A DNA stretch of 64,000 nt from Acidovorax sp. 69 (GTDB lineage: Bacteria; Pseudomonadota; Gammaproteobacteria; Burkholderiales; Burkholderiaceae_C). Positions 35,173-44,284 of this stretch are shown one piece after another. The stretch's first letter is position 1, and each line of letters starts with the position of its first letter. Position numbers and translations under genes: made by a program. The notes beneath the pieces were generated by a model. It had not been told where the DNA came from. It saw nothing but the letters and a program-made list of their open reading frames with translations, and did no database searches. The stretch lies in the NCBI RefSeq assembly GCF_002797445.1, contig NZ_PGEP01000001.1, forward strand, positions 723,001-787,000, written 5' to 3'.

Positions 35173-37250
35173 GCTGATGCACCTTTAAGGATCGGCCCAA
35201 TACGGATGGTGTGGGTCTCAGGGATTTCACTGTGCGCAAGCACCTGCAGGCGGGGCGCCACGCGGCGCACCAGTCGGGAGATGGCGTTGCGAATCTGGTC
35301 GGGAACCAGCAGGCAAGCGGGCAGGCCCATTTCTTCCTGCTTGAGGGCTACTTCGGCCGCTTTTTGCGTGAGGATGTCGGCCACGCCGGGGTCCAGTGCA
35401 GGGCCTGCTGAGTTACCCAGGGCTTGCACCAGGAGGCGCTCCAGACCGGGCTCGATGGCGATGACGTTGAGTTCGCGGGTGGGTCCGTAGATCTGCTGAA
35501 CGATGGCGGGCGAAAGTGCAATGCGCACGCGGCGGGCCAGCTCGACGGGGTCGGAAACTGCGCCCGCATGCTCGGCCAGCGTTTCGATGATGGTGCGGAT
35601 ATCGCGGATGTGCACAGACTCCTCCAGCAGCAGCTGGAGAACTTTCTGGAACGTTGCGATGGAGACCATTTTGGGGACCACTTCTTCGATGAGCTTGGGA
35701 GCCAGTTTGGCCACGTGCTCCACCAGTTGCTGGGTTTCCGTGCGACTGAGGAGTTTGGCGGCTTGCACTTGCATCAAGTGTGACAAATGGGTGGCCATCA
35801 CGGTTTCGGAATCAACGACGGTAAAACCTGCCATTTGTGCGGCTTCCTTCTGCCGATCGTCGATCCAGTGTGCTGGTAAACCAAAGGCGGGGTCGGTGGT
35901 GGCCGTGCCAATAAGGGGCGTGGTGATGCCGCCGGGGTTGATGGCCAGGAACATGCCCGGGAAGGCTTCGCCTTCGCCCACCACCACGCCGCGCAGCGTG
36001 ATGCGGTAGCCGCTGGGCTTGAGTTCGAGGTTGTCGCGCACATGCACGGCGGGGGGCAGGAAGCCGACCTCCTGTGCAAACTTGCGGCGCACACCCTTGA
36101 TGCGGGTGAGCAGATCGCCCTGGCGGCTCTTGTCCACCAGGCTGATCAGGCGGTAGCCCAGTTCCAGGCCCAGCAGGTCCACGGGCTGCAGGTCGTCCCA
36201 GGTGGCCTCGCCGTCGCTGACGGGGGCGGGCGGGGCTTCGACTTCGGGTGGCACCTTCTGACGTTCGTGCAGTACCCAGGCGCCATAGGCGAGCAAACCA
36301 CCCATGGTCAGGAACACCACATGGGGCATGCCGGGAATCAGGCCCAGCAGCAGCAGGATGCCGGCGGTCACGCCCAACACGCGGGGCGACATGAACAGCT
36401 GCTGCACGATCTGGCGGCCCATGTCGTGGTCCTTGCCCACGCGCGAGATCACCATGGCGGCCGCCACCGAGATCAGCAGCCCTGGAATCTGTGCCACCAG
36501 CGCATCACCAATGGCCAGCAAGATATAGCTGTCGGCCGCCTGTTTGGCCGAGAGGTCGTGCTGCAGAACACCGATGGCGAAGCCGCCAATGATGTTGATG
36601 AGCAGAATCAGAATGCCAGCGACGGCATCGCCACGCACAAACTTGGAGGCGCCATCCATCGATCCAAAGAAGTTGGCCTCTTCTGCCACTTCGGCACGAC
36701 GGCGCTTGGCTTCCTTTTCATCGATCAGGCCGGCGTTCAGGTCGGCGTCCACGGCCATCTGCTTGCCGGGCATGGCGTCCAGTGTGAAGCGGGCCGACAC
36801 TTCAGCGATGCGTTCTGCGCCCTTGGTGATCACCACGAAGTTGATCACCACCAGGATGGCAAACACGATCAGGCCCACGGCAAAGTTGCCGCCGATCAGG
36901 AAGTGGCCGAAGGCCTCGATCACCGCACCGGCGGCACCCGGACCGGTGTGTCCCTCCAGCAGAACCACGCGGGTAGAGGCCACGTTCAGCGACAGGCGCA
37001 TGAGGGTGGTCAGCAGCAGCACCGAGGGAAAGGCGGCGAAATCCAGGGGGCGGAGCATGTAGGCTGCCACCATCATCACCATCAGTGCCACAGCGATGTT
37101 GAGCGTGAAAAACGCGTCCAGCAACCATGGCGGGATGGGCAACACCATGAGCGCCAGGATCGCCACCACCAGCAAGGGGGCCGACAGCCCCTGAAGAGCG
37201 CCAGCGTTGCTGCCCGCCCATTGCTGCAAAGACTTCACGGAGGTATTCAT
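35169..37250 (-). CDS. flhA: Flagellar export gate protein FlhA
   Basis: A 693-residue export-gate protein. The N-terminal half has eight membrane helices starting about residue 27 (LLVVAILALMVLPIPPWLLDAFF). The conserved FHIPEP-like cytoplasmic loop contains ISARFTLDAMPGKQMAVDADLNAG. The C-terminal domain, about residues 330-693, docks substrate-chaperone complexes. It overlaps flhB and flhF by 4 bases. No rare features; length is normal. Confidence 0.98.
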   Translation of the reverse strand: MNTSVKSLQQWAGSNAGALQGLSAPLLVVAILALMVLPIPPWLLDAFFTLNIAVALMVMMVAAYMLRPLDFAAFPSVLLLTTLMRLSLNVASTRVVLLEGHTGPGAAGAVIEAFGHFLIGGNFAVGLIVFAILVVINFVVITKGAERIAEVSARFTLDAMPGKQMAVDADLNAGLIDEKEAKRRRAEVAEEANFFGSMDGASKFVRGDAVAGILILLINIIGGFAIGVLQHDLSAKQAADSYILLAIGDALVAQIPGLLISVAAAMVISRVGKDHDMGRQIVQQLFMSPRVLGVTAGILLLLGLIPGMPHVVFLTMGGLLAYGAWVLHERQKVPPEVEAPPAPVSDGEATWDDLQPVDLLGLELGYRLISLVDKSRQGDLLTRIKGVRRKFAQEVGFLPPAVHVRDNLELKPSGYRITLRGVVVGEGEAFPGMFLAINPGGITTPLIGTATTDPAFGLPAHWIDDRQKEAAQMAGFTVVDSETVMATHLSHLMQVQAAKLLSRTETQQLVEHVAKLAPKLIEEVVPKMVSIATFQKVLQLLLEESVHIRDIRTIIETLAEHAGAVSDPVELARRVRIALSPAIVQQIYGPTRELNVIAIEPGLERLLVQALGNSAGPALDPGVADILTQKAAEVALKQEEMGLPACLLVPDQIRNAISRLVRRVAPRLQVLAHSEIPETHTIRIGPILKGASA

Positions 37251-38401
37251 ACGGCAGCGCCTTGCACCGAAGTGCGGTTCAGCGGATCGAGTTCAGGCGG
37301 AACGAAAGGCTCCGCCAGGCTGTCAGGCATCCTGCCTTCGCCGCGCAGGGCGGCCTTCAGGCGGTAGACATAGGCCAGCACTTGGGCCACGGCGGTGTAC
37401 AGCGTGGCGGGGATGGCCTGATCCAGTTCGGCATGTGCGTACAGCGCTCGGGCCAGCATGGGCGACTGCAACACGGGGATGCTGTGCTCCTTGGCAACGT
37501 CGCGAATCTTCATGGCGATGAGATCTGTGCCGCGTGAGATGACTTGGGGCGCGCTCATGGTCTTTTCGTCGTACTTCAGCGCTACGGCGTAGTGGGTCGG
37601 GTTCATGACCACGAAGTCGGCCTTGGGCACGGCCGCAACGCTGGCCCGCTCAGCAATCTCACGCTGTTTCTGGCGGATGCGGCCCTTGGTGTGGGGGTTC
37701 CCGTCAGACTCCTTGTGTTCTTGCTTGATTTCCTCGTGCGACATCTTCAGACGTGCCTTGAAGAAATAGGCCTGCAAGGGGACATCCACCAGTGCGGCCA
37801 GAAACACCACCAGCAGCAACAGGCTCATGCCCGATGTCAGCCAGTCGGCAATCTGGCTGATGGCCAGTGGCGAGGGCTGCAACACGAGCATGGCGATGGT
37901 TTCGATGCTGTTGCCCATGAACTTCCAGGCCACCCAGGTCAGGACCCCGCTCATGAACACCATCTTGGCCACATTGGCCATCTGTTGTTTGGAGAACAGG
38001 TTGGCAAACCCCGAAATGGGGTTGAGGCGATTGAATTGCGGCGCGATGGGTGTCAGGCTGAGAATCCAGCCGCCGGCCCCAATCGCACTGATCAAGGCGG
38101 CGCCGCTGGTGATGAGCGCGAACACTGTGCTTGCAACCAACCCCACCACCGCCATGTCCTGCAGGCGATTGAGCATGGTGCCGGGTGCCATCACGATGGC
38201 CGCGTTGAACGCCAGTTGCTGGCTGATAGCCAGCTTCATGTTGTCCATCAACTGGGGTGCCAGCAACAGCATGCAGGCCGCACCCGCGCCCAAAATGGCC
38301 AAGTGCGACAGGTCGCGCGAGCGTGCCCCTTGGCCATCTTCGCGTGCTTTTTGCAGCTTGCGCTCTGACGCGGGGAGGCTTTTTTCTTGGCTGGATTCCA
38401 T
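37247..38401 (-). CDS. flhB: Flagellar export switch protein FlhB
   Basis: A 384-residue protein of the export gate. Four membrane helices lie between about residues 30 and 215. The cytoplasmic tail has the autocleavage motif NPTH in VVMNPTHYAVALKYDEK, where cleavage between Asn and Pro switches export from rod/hook to filament substrates. The N-terminus is charged (SSQEKSLPASERKLQKAREDGQ), as usual. It overlaps flhA by 4 bases. It is preceded after about 140 bp by cheZ. Confidence 0.98.
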   Translation of the reverse strand: MESSQEKSLPASERKLQKAREDGQGARSRDLSHLAILGAGAACMLLLAPQLMDNMKLAISQQLAFNAAIVMAPGTMLNRLQDMAVVGLVASTVFALITSGAALISAIGAGGWILSLTPIAPQFNRLNPISGFANLFSKQQMANVAKMVFMSGVLTWVAWKFMGNSIETIAMLVLQPSPLAISQIADWLTSGMSLLLLVVFLAALVDVPLQAYFFKARLKMSHEEIKQEHKESDGNPHTKGRIRQKQREIAERASVAAVPKADFVVMNPTHYAVALKYDEKTMSAPQVISRGTDLIAMKIRDVAKEHSIPVLQSPMLARALYAHAELDQAIPATLYTAVAQVLAYVYRLKAALRGEGRMPDSLAEPFVPPELDPLNRTSVQGAAV

Positions 38402-38538
38402 GATGGCATGACGGCTGGTGTCATGCCATTGTCGTGAGCGACCTGGAAATCTAAAGGTGGATAAAGGGGCCGCAGCCCCCTCTTTTCCAGACCGGAGACA
38501 CTGGCCTCAGTGCGGCCAGATGGCCGCTGTGCCTGTTG

Positions 38539-39159
38539 TCAGAATCCCAGGCTGGCCAGCAGGTCGTCGACCTGTGACTGGTCGGTGACCACGTCTGTGG
38601 TGTTTTCGGGGTCCACCACCGGCCCTTGCAGATGACCGCGCGGGGCCTCAATCGCCACAGGCACCTGTACATTGGGGGGTGCTGTCTGGATGAGCAACTG
38701 AACGAGCTGTTCCTCAATGGTCGCCGCGAGATTCACCACGCGCGCAATCACCTGACCGGTCAGGTCATGGAAGTCCTGGGCCATCATGATCTCGGTCAGA
38801 TGGGTATCCGCTTCTTTGGTCACACGCTCTACATCGGTGAGGAAATTCATGATTTCCCCCTTCGCCACGGCTGCCACGGGATCCTTGACCAACGAAGTCA
38901 CGACGCGGCGGGTTTCTGTGGCGATGAAGTCATGCTGCGCTTTGGCCTGTTCCACGCGGTTGAGCACCTTCTCTGCGGCTTCTCCGGTCAGGCGGGCGAT
39001 GTAGGACAGCCGGCTCTGTGCATCGGGCAGTTCACCCATGGAGCCACGCAGCTTGTCTGCATAGCCCAGCTCATTCAGCGAGTCATGCAGCTGGCGGGTC
39101 AGCTGGCCGATTTTGTGGTGAACATCGGCAGGCTGGCTGTTGTCCGGTGTGTCGTCCAT
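38539..39159 (-). CDS. cheZ: CheY-P phosphatase CheZ
   Basis: A 206-residue chemotaxis phosphatase that speeds dephosphorylation of CheY-P. The long central coiled coil and the conserved segment IMMAQDFHDLTGQVIARVVNLAATIEEQLVQLL include the catalytic Gln of DLTGQVI. The C-terminal tail ends DDLLASLGF, a CheY-binding amphipathic helix. The gene follows cheY at 4 bp. There are no cheA, cheW, cheR, cheB or cheD genes beside it. Confidence 0.95.
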   Translation of the reverse strand: MDDTPDNSQPADVHHKIGQLTRQLHDSLNELGYADKLRGSMGELPDAQSRLSYIARLTGEAAEKVLNRVEQAKAQHDFIATETRRVVTSLVKDPVAAVAKGEIMNFLTDVERVTKEADTHLTEIMMAQDFHDLTGQVIARVVNLAATIEEQLVQLLIQTAPPNVQVPVAIEAPRGHLQGPVVDPENTTDVVTDQSQVDDLLASLGF

Positions 39160-39163
39160 GGTG

Positions 39164-39550
39164 TCATAACCCCATCTTCTTCAGAATCAAGGTCACTTTC
39201 TCTTCGAGCGTTGCCTTGGTGAAGGGTTTGACGATATAGCCTGCAGCGCCACCTTGGGCTGCTGCCACGATGTCTTCCTTGCGTGCTTCGGCTGTCACCA
39301 TCAGAACGGGCAGGTGTTTGAGTTTGTCGTCCTTTTTGATCTCGGCCAACAACTGGAAGCCGTTCATGTTGGGCATGTTGATGTCGGTCACCACAAAGTC
39401 GAACTTGCTGTTGCGCAGCTTGTTGAGTGCGGCCACCCCATCTTCGGCCTCGTCGGCATCGGCAAACCCGCTTTCTTTGAGCAGATTGCGCACAATGCGC
39501 CGCATGGTGGAGAAGTCGTCAACGATCAAAAAACGAAGGGCTGTGGTCAC
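39164..39550 (-). CDS. cheY: Chemotaxis response regulator CheY
   Basis: A 128-residue single-domain receiver. The acidic pocket D11-D12, phospho-acceptor D56 ([12 protein letters not shown]), T86 and K108 (GYIVKPF) are all present. It carries the motor signal to FliM. Its ATG overlaps the motB stop as ATGA, and its stop is 4 bp from cheZ. The tight junction with motB is unusual, because the rest of the che operon usually separates motB from the cheY-cheZ pair. Confidence 0.97.
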   Translation of the reverse strand: MTTALRFLIVDDFSTMRRIVRNLLKESGFADADEAEDGVAALNKLRNSKFDFVVTDINMPNMNGFQLLAEIKKDDKLKHLPVLMVTAEARKEDIVAAAQGGAAGYIVKPFTKATLEEKVTLILKKMGL

Positions 39551-40554
39551 TTGGGACCCTTTCGGTCGGAAATAGCTGTAAGTATTGTCATGGGAGGCAG
39601 GTTTGGTGACAAGTCGTAACTGTTACCTGCTTGGGGGGGATTTTCCCGCTTTTCATTCAACAGTTCTGTGGAAGTGATTTCGGGGATCCCTTTGCCCATG
39701 AGTCGTTCTTCGGCCTCTCGGGTCAGCACCGTGATGGTGATGCGCCGATTGGCGGGTGCGCGCGGGTTGTTGGGCTCCAGCAGATCGCTGGCTGCCAAAC
39801 CCACCACACGGCCCAGTTTAGCGTCTGGCATCCCTGCTGAGACCAGCTCCCGGCGCGTGGCGTTGGCGCGGTCGGCCGATAGCTCCCAGTTACTGTAGCC
39901 CCGCTCGCTGTTGCCATAGGGCACTGCGTCGGTGTGACCTGCCAGGCTGATGCGATTTTCGACGCCACCCAGCGCCGCGCCGATTTCCCGCAGGATGTCG
40001 CGCATGTAGGGTTTTACCAACGCACTTCCGCTGTCGAACATGGGTCTGTTCTGGTCATCGATGATCTGAATCTGCAGGCCATCGGGCGTAATGTCGATGC
40101 GGATCTGTGACTTGTATTCGTTCAGACGTGGATTTTCTGTGATGAGCGCATCGATCTTGGCCTCCAGAGCCTTGATGCGGTCCTGGTCCTGTTTTGCGCG
40201 TTCGGCCCTGGCGGCATCAATGCTCATCCGGCGTTGCTTGGCCTCTTCCACATCGGAGCGCCGCACTTGGCCATGCACCTTGGCCAGATCATTTCCCCCG
40301 CCTGGAATCACGCTGGAGCTGTTGCCAGCCCCGTCGCCGCCCGTCATGGCAACCTTTAGCGGAGACGAAAAATACGCGGCAATCCCCTGCAACTCCCCCT
40401 TGGCTGTGGAGCCCAGCAGCCACATCAGCAGGAAAAACGCCATCATGGCCGTCACAAAGTCGGCATACGCGATCTTCCACGCGCCACCATGCACCGCATG
40501 GCCGCCTTTCTTGATGCGCTTAATGATGATGGGCTGGAGTTTCTTTTCTGCCAT
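39547..40554 (-). CDS. motB: Flagellar motor stator protein MotB
   Basis: A 335-residue stator subunit. The single N-terminal helix holds the essential proton-carrying Asp in [19 protein letters not shown]. An OmpA-like peptidoglycan-binding domain follows ([37 protein letters not shown]). The tail after about residue 290 is charged and variable. It anchors the MotA/MotB stator in the cell wall. It starts 36 bp downstream of motA and overlaps cheY. Confidence 0.97.
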   Translation of the reverse strand: MAEKKLQPIIIKRIKKGGHAVHGGAWKIAYADFVTAMMAFFLLMWLLGSTAKGELQGIAAYFSSPLKVAMTGGDGAGNSSSVIPGGGNDLAKVHGQVRRSDVEEAKQRRMSIDAARAERAKQDQDRIKALEAKIDALITENPRLNEYKSQIRIDITPDGLQIQIIDDQNRPMFDSGSALVKPYMRDILREIGAALGGVENRISLAGHTDAVPYGNSERGYSNWELSADRANATRRELVSAGMPDAKLGRVVGLAASDLLEPNNPRAPANRRITITVLTREAEERLMGKGIPEITSTELLNEKRENPPQAGNSYDLSPNLPPMTILTAISDRKGPK

Positions 40555-40590
40555 GGCGTTATGGGCGGTTGTTTAGGCGGGCCTGCGCCG

Positions 40591-41451
40591 CTATTTTTTG
40601 CCCTTGACGTGTCCTTCCAGCTCTGAAAAGCTGGGGCGGACGTTGGAGAAAAGCACCTTGCGGCCAAACTCGATGGCTGTGGCCGGGTTGTAGCCCTGCA
40701 TACTGGCCAGCAGAGTGGATTTGATGCACTGCAACTCCTTGGCTGCGTCCTCGGTCTTTTGTTCGACCAGGCCGCCCAGAGGCTCGACCACGCCGTAGGC
40801 CAACAGAATCCCCAGGAACGTACCCACCAGCGCTGAGCCGATCATGCCGCCCAGCACGGACGGCGGCTGGCCCACCGAGCCCATGGTGTTCACCACGCCC
40901 AGCACGGCTGCCACAATCCCGAAGGCGGGCAGGGCGCCTGCCAAGCGGGCCAGGGCTGCCACAGGGGCGTGCGCTTCTTGGTGGTGGGTGTCGATCTCGC
41001 TGTCCATCAGCGCTTCTATTTCGTGCGAGTTCAGATTCCCCGACACCATCATGCGCAGGTAGTCGGTGGTGAATTCGATCACGTGGTGGTCGCTACCGAC
41101 AGTGGGATATTTCTTGAAGATCTCGGATTCGTGCGGTGCCTCGACATCTTTCTCAATCGCCATCAGCCCTTCCTTGCGGGCCTTCTGCAGGATGTCATAG
41201 AGCATGGCCATCAGTTCCATGTAACGCTCTTTGGTGTATTTGGACCCCTTGAGCGCCATGGGCAGGGCTGCCAGGGTGGCCTTGATCACCTTGGGCTGGT
41301 TGTTCACCACGAAGGCGCCTAGCGCACCACCCAGGATGGTGACGATCTCGAAGGGCAGTGCCTTCAAGATCACGCTGATATTTCCCCCGTGCATGATGTA
41401 CACACCGAAGATGCAGCCTAGGCAGACGACGTAACCGATGATGACGAACAT
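40591..41451 (-). CDS. motA: Flagellar motor stator protein MotA
   Basis: A 286-residue stator subunit with four membrane helices: the first at residues 2-21 (FVIIGYVVCLGCIFGVYIM), the last two at about 170-225 (GALPAFGIVAAVLGVVNTMG and IGSALVGTFLGILLAYGVVEPLGG). The cytoplasmic loop between helices 2 and 3 interacts with FliG. It forms the proton channel with MotB. Upstream is a 431-bp gap and then the divergent rfbF gene; flhDC is not found there. Confidence 0.97.
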   Translation of the reverse strand: MFVIIGYVVCLGCIFGVYIMHGGNISVILKALPFEIVTILGGALGAFVVNNQPKVIKATLAALPMALKGSKYTKERYMELMAMLYDILQKARKEGLMAIEKDVEAPHESEIFKKYPTVGSDHHVIEFTTDYLRMMVSGNLNSHEIEALMDSEIDTHHQEAHAPVAALARLAGALPAFGIVAAVLGVVNTMGSVGQPPSVLGGMIGSALVGTFLGILLAYGVVEPLGGLVEQKTEDAAKELQCIKSTLLASMQGYNPATAIEFGRKVLFSNVRPSFSELEGHVKGKK

Positions 41452-41882
41452 GCTTTAGACGTGTTGGGCGGCAGCTGAGGCAAAAACAGAGGGTCCGATC
41501 CGACAGGACCGCACGCAGGCAACGGGTTTACCGAAGGTTACTGTAAATGTATCGGATTGCCGAGTGTGAAATGTCTTAAGAGAGCCGACAACACGCGGCT
41601 TCTCTGGGAAATGACGTAACAACGACGGGGGGCGCGCCGGTAGCACGGTGGGCCCTCCCTATTGCGGGCTCCCGCACCATGGATTCTGGGTTGCGGGTGG
41701 TGGTGTCTTTACATAGGGCTGCCTGCTGGAATCCACGGGATGGTTTTTGCCATCCTTGTGACAAACGGTCGGTGTTGGTTGGAGGGCCGCGCCCGCAGAG
41801 GCTTTGGCGATCTCCGCATTTGGGCTGTATTTCTGCGGTGAAAGTACCTTTTGATGCAGTGCGTCTGCACTATGCTGCGGGC
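41452..41882. other. Gap between motA and rfbF
   Basis: No gene is supported in this 431-bp gap. Short frames within it lack family resemblance. A weak sigma-28-type motif for motA lies at 41549-41575, and TGTAAATG plus TTAAG motifs mark AT-richer spots at about 41540-41580. The part near rfbF shows no clear promoter. In many Burkholderiales flhDC lies upstream of motA, but no flhD or flhC sequence was seen. Confidence 0.55.
41549..41575 (-). promoter_or_regulatory. Weak sigma-28-like motif upstream of motA
   Basis: On the minus strand it reads GACATTTC, then an 11-bp spacer, then TCCGATAC. The -10 box matches six of eight against GCCGATAA, but the -35 box only four of eight against TAAAGTTT. 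It lies about 100 bases upstream of motA. It may be a weak late promoter for motAB; treat it as a candidate only. Confidence 0.35.
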
Positions 41883-42653
41883 ATGAAAGCCGTACTGCTC
41901 GCGGGGGGGCTGGGAACCCGCATCTCGGAAGAGTCGCACCTGCGTCCCAAGCCCATGATCGAGATCGGTGGGCGGCCCATCCTTTGGCACATCATGAAGA
42001 TGTATGCCGCCCATGGCGTCAACGACTTCATCATCTGCCTGGGTTACCGGGGCTATGTGATCAAAGAGTATTTCGCCAACTACTTCCTGCACATGTCGGA
42101 CGTGACCTTCGACATGGCCAACAACCGCATGGAAGTGCACCACCGCCACGCCGAACCCTGGCGCGTGACCCTGGTGGACACGGGCGAAAGCACCATGACC
42201 GGCGGGCGCCTGCGCCGGGTGCAGGAATATTTGCCTGCGGGCGAGCCCTTCTGCTTTACCTATGGCGACGGCGTGGCCGACCTCGATATGGCGGCCCAGT
42301 TCGCCTTCCACCGCGCCCACGGCCGCCAAGCCACGGTGACGGCCGTGCAGCCGCCCGGCCGCTACGGCGCACTGGTCCGTGACGGCGACACCGTGGCCGG
42401 GTTCGAGGAAAAACCCCGTGGCGATGGCGGCTGGATCAACGGCGGTTTTTTTGTGCTGCAGCCCGAGGTGATCGACCTGATCGATGGCGACGCCACCAGC
42501 TGGGAGCTGGAGCCCATGGCAAACCTGGCCACCAGCGGCCAGCTGCGCGCCTTTGAACACACCGGCTTCTGGCAGCCCATGGACACGCTGCGCGAGAAGA
42601 ACCTGCTCGAAGACCTGTGGCAAACCGGCCAGGCGCCATGGAAGTCTTGGTAG
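41883..42653 (+). CDS. rfbF: Glucose-1-phosphate cytidylyltransferase
   Basis: A 256-residue nucleotidyltransferase that makes CDP-glucose from glucose-1-phosphate and CTP. The N-terminal signature [20 protein letters not shown] is followed by [17 protein letters not shown]. Further motifs match Rfb[14 protein letters not shown] and [18 protein letters not shown]. The ATG start is directly before the signature; upstream frame has no conservation. It heads a seven-gene operon, with rfbG 6 bp downstream. A G7 run in the coding sequence (AGGLG) is in frame. Confidence 0.95.
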   Translation: MKAVLLAGGLGTRISEESHLRPKPMIEIGGRPILWHIMKMYAAHGVNDFIICLGYRGYVIKEYFANYFLHMSDVTFDMANNRMEVHHRHAEPWRVTLVDTGESTMTGGRLRRVQEYLPAGEPFCFTYGDGVADLDMAAQFAFHRAHGRQATVTAVQPPGRYGALVRDGDTVAGFEEKPRGDGGWINGGFFVLQPEVIDLIDGDATSWELEPMANLATSGQLRAFEHTGFWQPMDTLREKNLLEDLWQTGQAPWKSW

Positions 42654-42659
42654 AAAAGC

Positions 42660-43727
42660 ATGCGTCCTGACCCCGAATTCTGGCGCAGCAAGCGCGTGTT
42701 GCTCACGGGCCACACCGGCTTCAAAGGTGCGTGGCTGGCCCTGTGGCTGCAGCGCCTGGGCGCCCAGGTGACCGGCGTATCACTGCCGCCCGCCACCGAA
42801 CCCAATCTGTTCACCCTGGCCCAGTTGGCGCAGTCAGGCCTGGATATCGAGAGCCATTTTTGTGACATCCGCAACGCCCAGGCCCTGGCCCTGCGCGTGC
42901 GCGCGGCCCGGCCCGAGGTGGTACTGCACCTGGCCGCGCAGGCGCTGGTGCGGCCCGGCTACGCGGCACCGCTCGACACCTTTTCCACCAACGTCATGGG
43001 CACGGCCCATGTACTCGATGCCGTGCGCGGGCTGGCCGGCGTGCGCGTGGCCGTGGTGGTGACCACCGACAAGGTCTACCGCAACCACGAATGGGCCTAC
43101 CCCTACCGCGAAGACGATGCCCTGGGCGGGCATGACCCCTACAGCGCCAGCAAGGCCGCCGCCGAGCTGGTCACGGCCAGCTACCGAGATTCCTTTTTAG
43201 ACGCACAGGGCATCGCCGTGGCCACCGCGCGTGCGGGCAACGTGATTGGCGGCGGTGACTGGGCGCAAGACCGCCTGCTGCCCGATGCTGTGCGCGCCTG
43301 GGAGAAGGGCGCAACCTTGCACATCCGCCGCCCTCAGGCCACGCGCCCCTGGCAGCACGTGCTGGAGCCGCTGGCCGCCTACCTGCGCCTAGCCCAGTGC
43401 CTGTGGGAATCGCCCGCGCTGGCTGGTGCCTACAACTTTGGTCCGCTGCCGCACGAGGCGGCTACCGTCAAAAATGTGGTCGAATTGGCCTCTAGCGCTT
43501 ATCCATCAAGCGCTACAAGCTATGAAAACGAGAGTGATGGCCCCCACGAAGCAGGCTGGCTGGCGCTGGAAACCGCCCACGCCCGTCAGTCGCTGGGCGT
43601 GGCCCCGCACTGGGCGCTGACCACGGCCGTGGCGCGCACCATGAACTGGTACCGCCAGCAACACGGTGGCGCCGACGCCCGCGCGCTGTGCCTGGCCGAC
43701 ATCGACGCCTGGGAGGCGCGCCCATGA
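42660..43727 (+). CDS. rfbG: CDP-glucose 4,6-dehydratase
   Basis: A 355-residue short-chain dehydrogenase-fold enzyme giving CDP-4-keto-6-deoxyglucose. The NAD-binding loop GHTGFKGAWLALWLQRLGA and the YxxxK catalytic pair in PYSASKAAAELVT are present, with TTDKVYRNHEWAYPYREDD as in RfbG. Residues 276-289, ELASSAYPSSATSYENES, are encoded by an in-frame copy of the dispersed repeat. Homologues have a same-length variable segment here. The stop overlaps the next start as ATGA. Confidence 0.95.
   Translation: MRPDPEFWRSKRVLLTGHTGFKGAWLALWLQRLGAQVTGVSLPPATEPNLFTLAQLAQSGLDIESHFCDIRNAQALALRVRAARPEVVLHLAAQALVRPGYAAPLDTFSTNVMGTAHVLDAVRGLAGVRVAVVVTTDKVYRNHEWAYPYREDDALGGHDPYSASKAAAELVTASYRDSFLDAQGIAVATARAGNVIGGGDWAQDRLLPDAVRAWEKGATLHIRRPQATRPWQHVLEPLAAYLRLAQCLWESPALAGAYNFGPLPHEAATVKNVVELASSAYPSSATSYENESDGPHEAGWLALETAHARQSLGVAPHWALTTAVARTMNWYRQQHGGADARALCLADIDAWEARP
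43485..43528 (+). repeat. Dispersed repeat copy C inside rfbG
   Basis: Contains TCTAGCGCTT, ATCCATCAAG and CGCTACAAGCTATGAAAA, which is the core of the repeat with arms TAGCGCTT and AAGCGCTA. The same blocks occur in intergenic copies A, D and E, reverse complemented. It reads in frame through rfbG without stops. Confidence 0.6.
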
Positions 43728-44284
43728 GCCGCCTGACCCTGGCGCCGCTGCCTGTAGCCGGGCTCTTCCGTGTGGTGCGTCAGCCCCTGGTGGACGAACG
43801 CGGCTTTTTTGCCCGCATGTTCTGCGCCGAGGAGCTGGCCGGTGCTGGGTGGGCAGCGCCCATCGCGCAGATCAACCACAGCTACACAGCGCTGAAAGGC
43901 ACCGTGCGCGGCATGCACTACCAAAAGCCACCGCACGCCGAGATGAAACTCGTGAGCTGCCTGCGTGGCGAGGTCTGGGATGTGGCCGTGGACCTGCGCC
44001 AGGGCTCGCCCACCTTTTTGCAGTGGCATGCCGAGCATTTATCCGCAGACAACGGCAACGCGCTGCTCATCCCGCCCGGTTTTGCCCACGGCTTTCAGGC
44101 GCTTGCCGACCATGCAGAGCTGCTGTATTGCCACTCAGCCGCCTATGCCCCAACGGCCGAAGCGGGGCTGCACCCGCTCGACCCACGGCTTGCCATTGCC
44201 TGGCCCCTGCCCGCAGGGCAGATGTCGCCGCGCGACGCGGGCCAGCCGTGGTTAACCGAAGAATTCGAAGGAGTGCGCCTGTGA
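43724..44284 (+). CDS. RmlC-type 3,5-epimerase family protein
   Basis: A 186-residue cupin-fold epimerase of the dTDP-4-dehydrorhamnose 3,5-epimerase (RmlC) family. Visible motifs: DERGFFARMFCAEEL, QINHSYTALKGTVRGMHYQ (with the catalytic His), KLVSCLRGEVWDVAVDLR and PPGFAHGFQAL. Acting on CDP-4-keto-6-deoxyglucose is inferred from operon context; RmlC itself uses dTDP. The start overlaps the rfbG stop (ATGA) and the stop overlaps the next start (GTGA). Confidence 0.92.
   Translation: MSRLTLAPLPVAGLFRVVRQPLVDERGFFARMFCAEELAGAGWAAPIAQINHSYTALKGTVRGMHYQKPPHAEMKLVSCLRGEVWDVAVDLRQGSPTFLQWHAEHLSADNGNALLIPPGFAHGFQALADHAELLYCHSAAYAPTAEAGLHPLDPRLAIAWPLPAGQMSPRDAGQPWLTEEFEGVRL

Noticed and set aside
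38461..38500. GGGG/CCCC hairpin between flhB and cheZ as terminator
   Set aside because: Arms are short and no T run follows on the transcribed strand; the genes are probably still in one unit.
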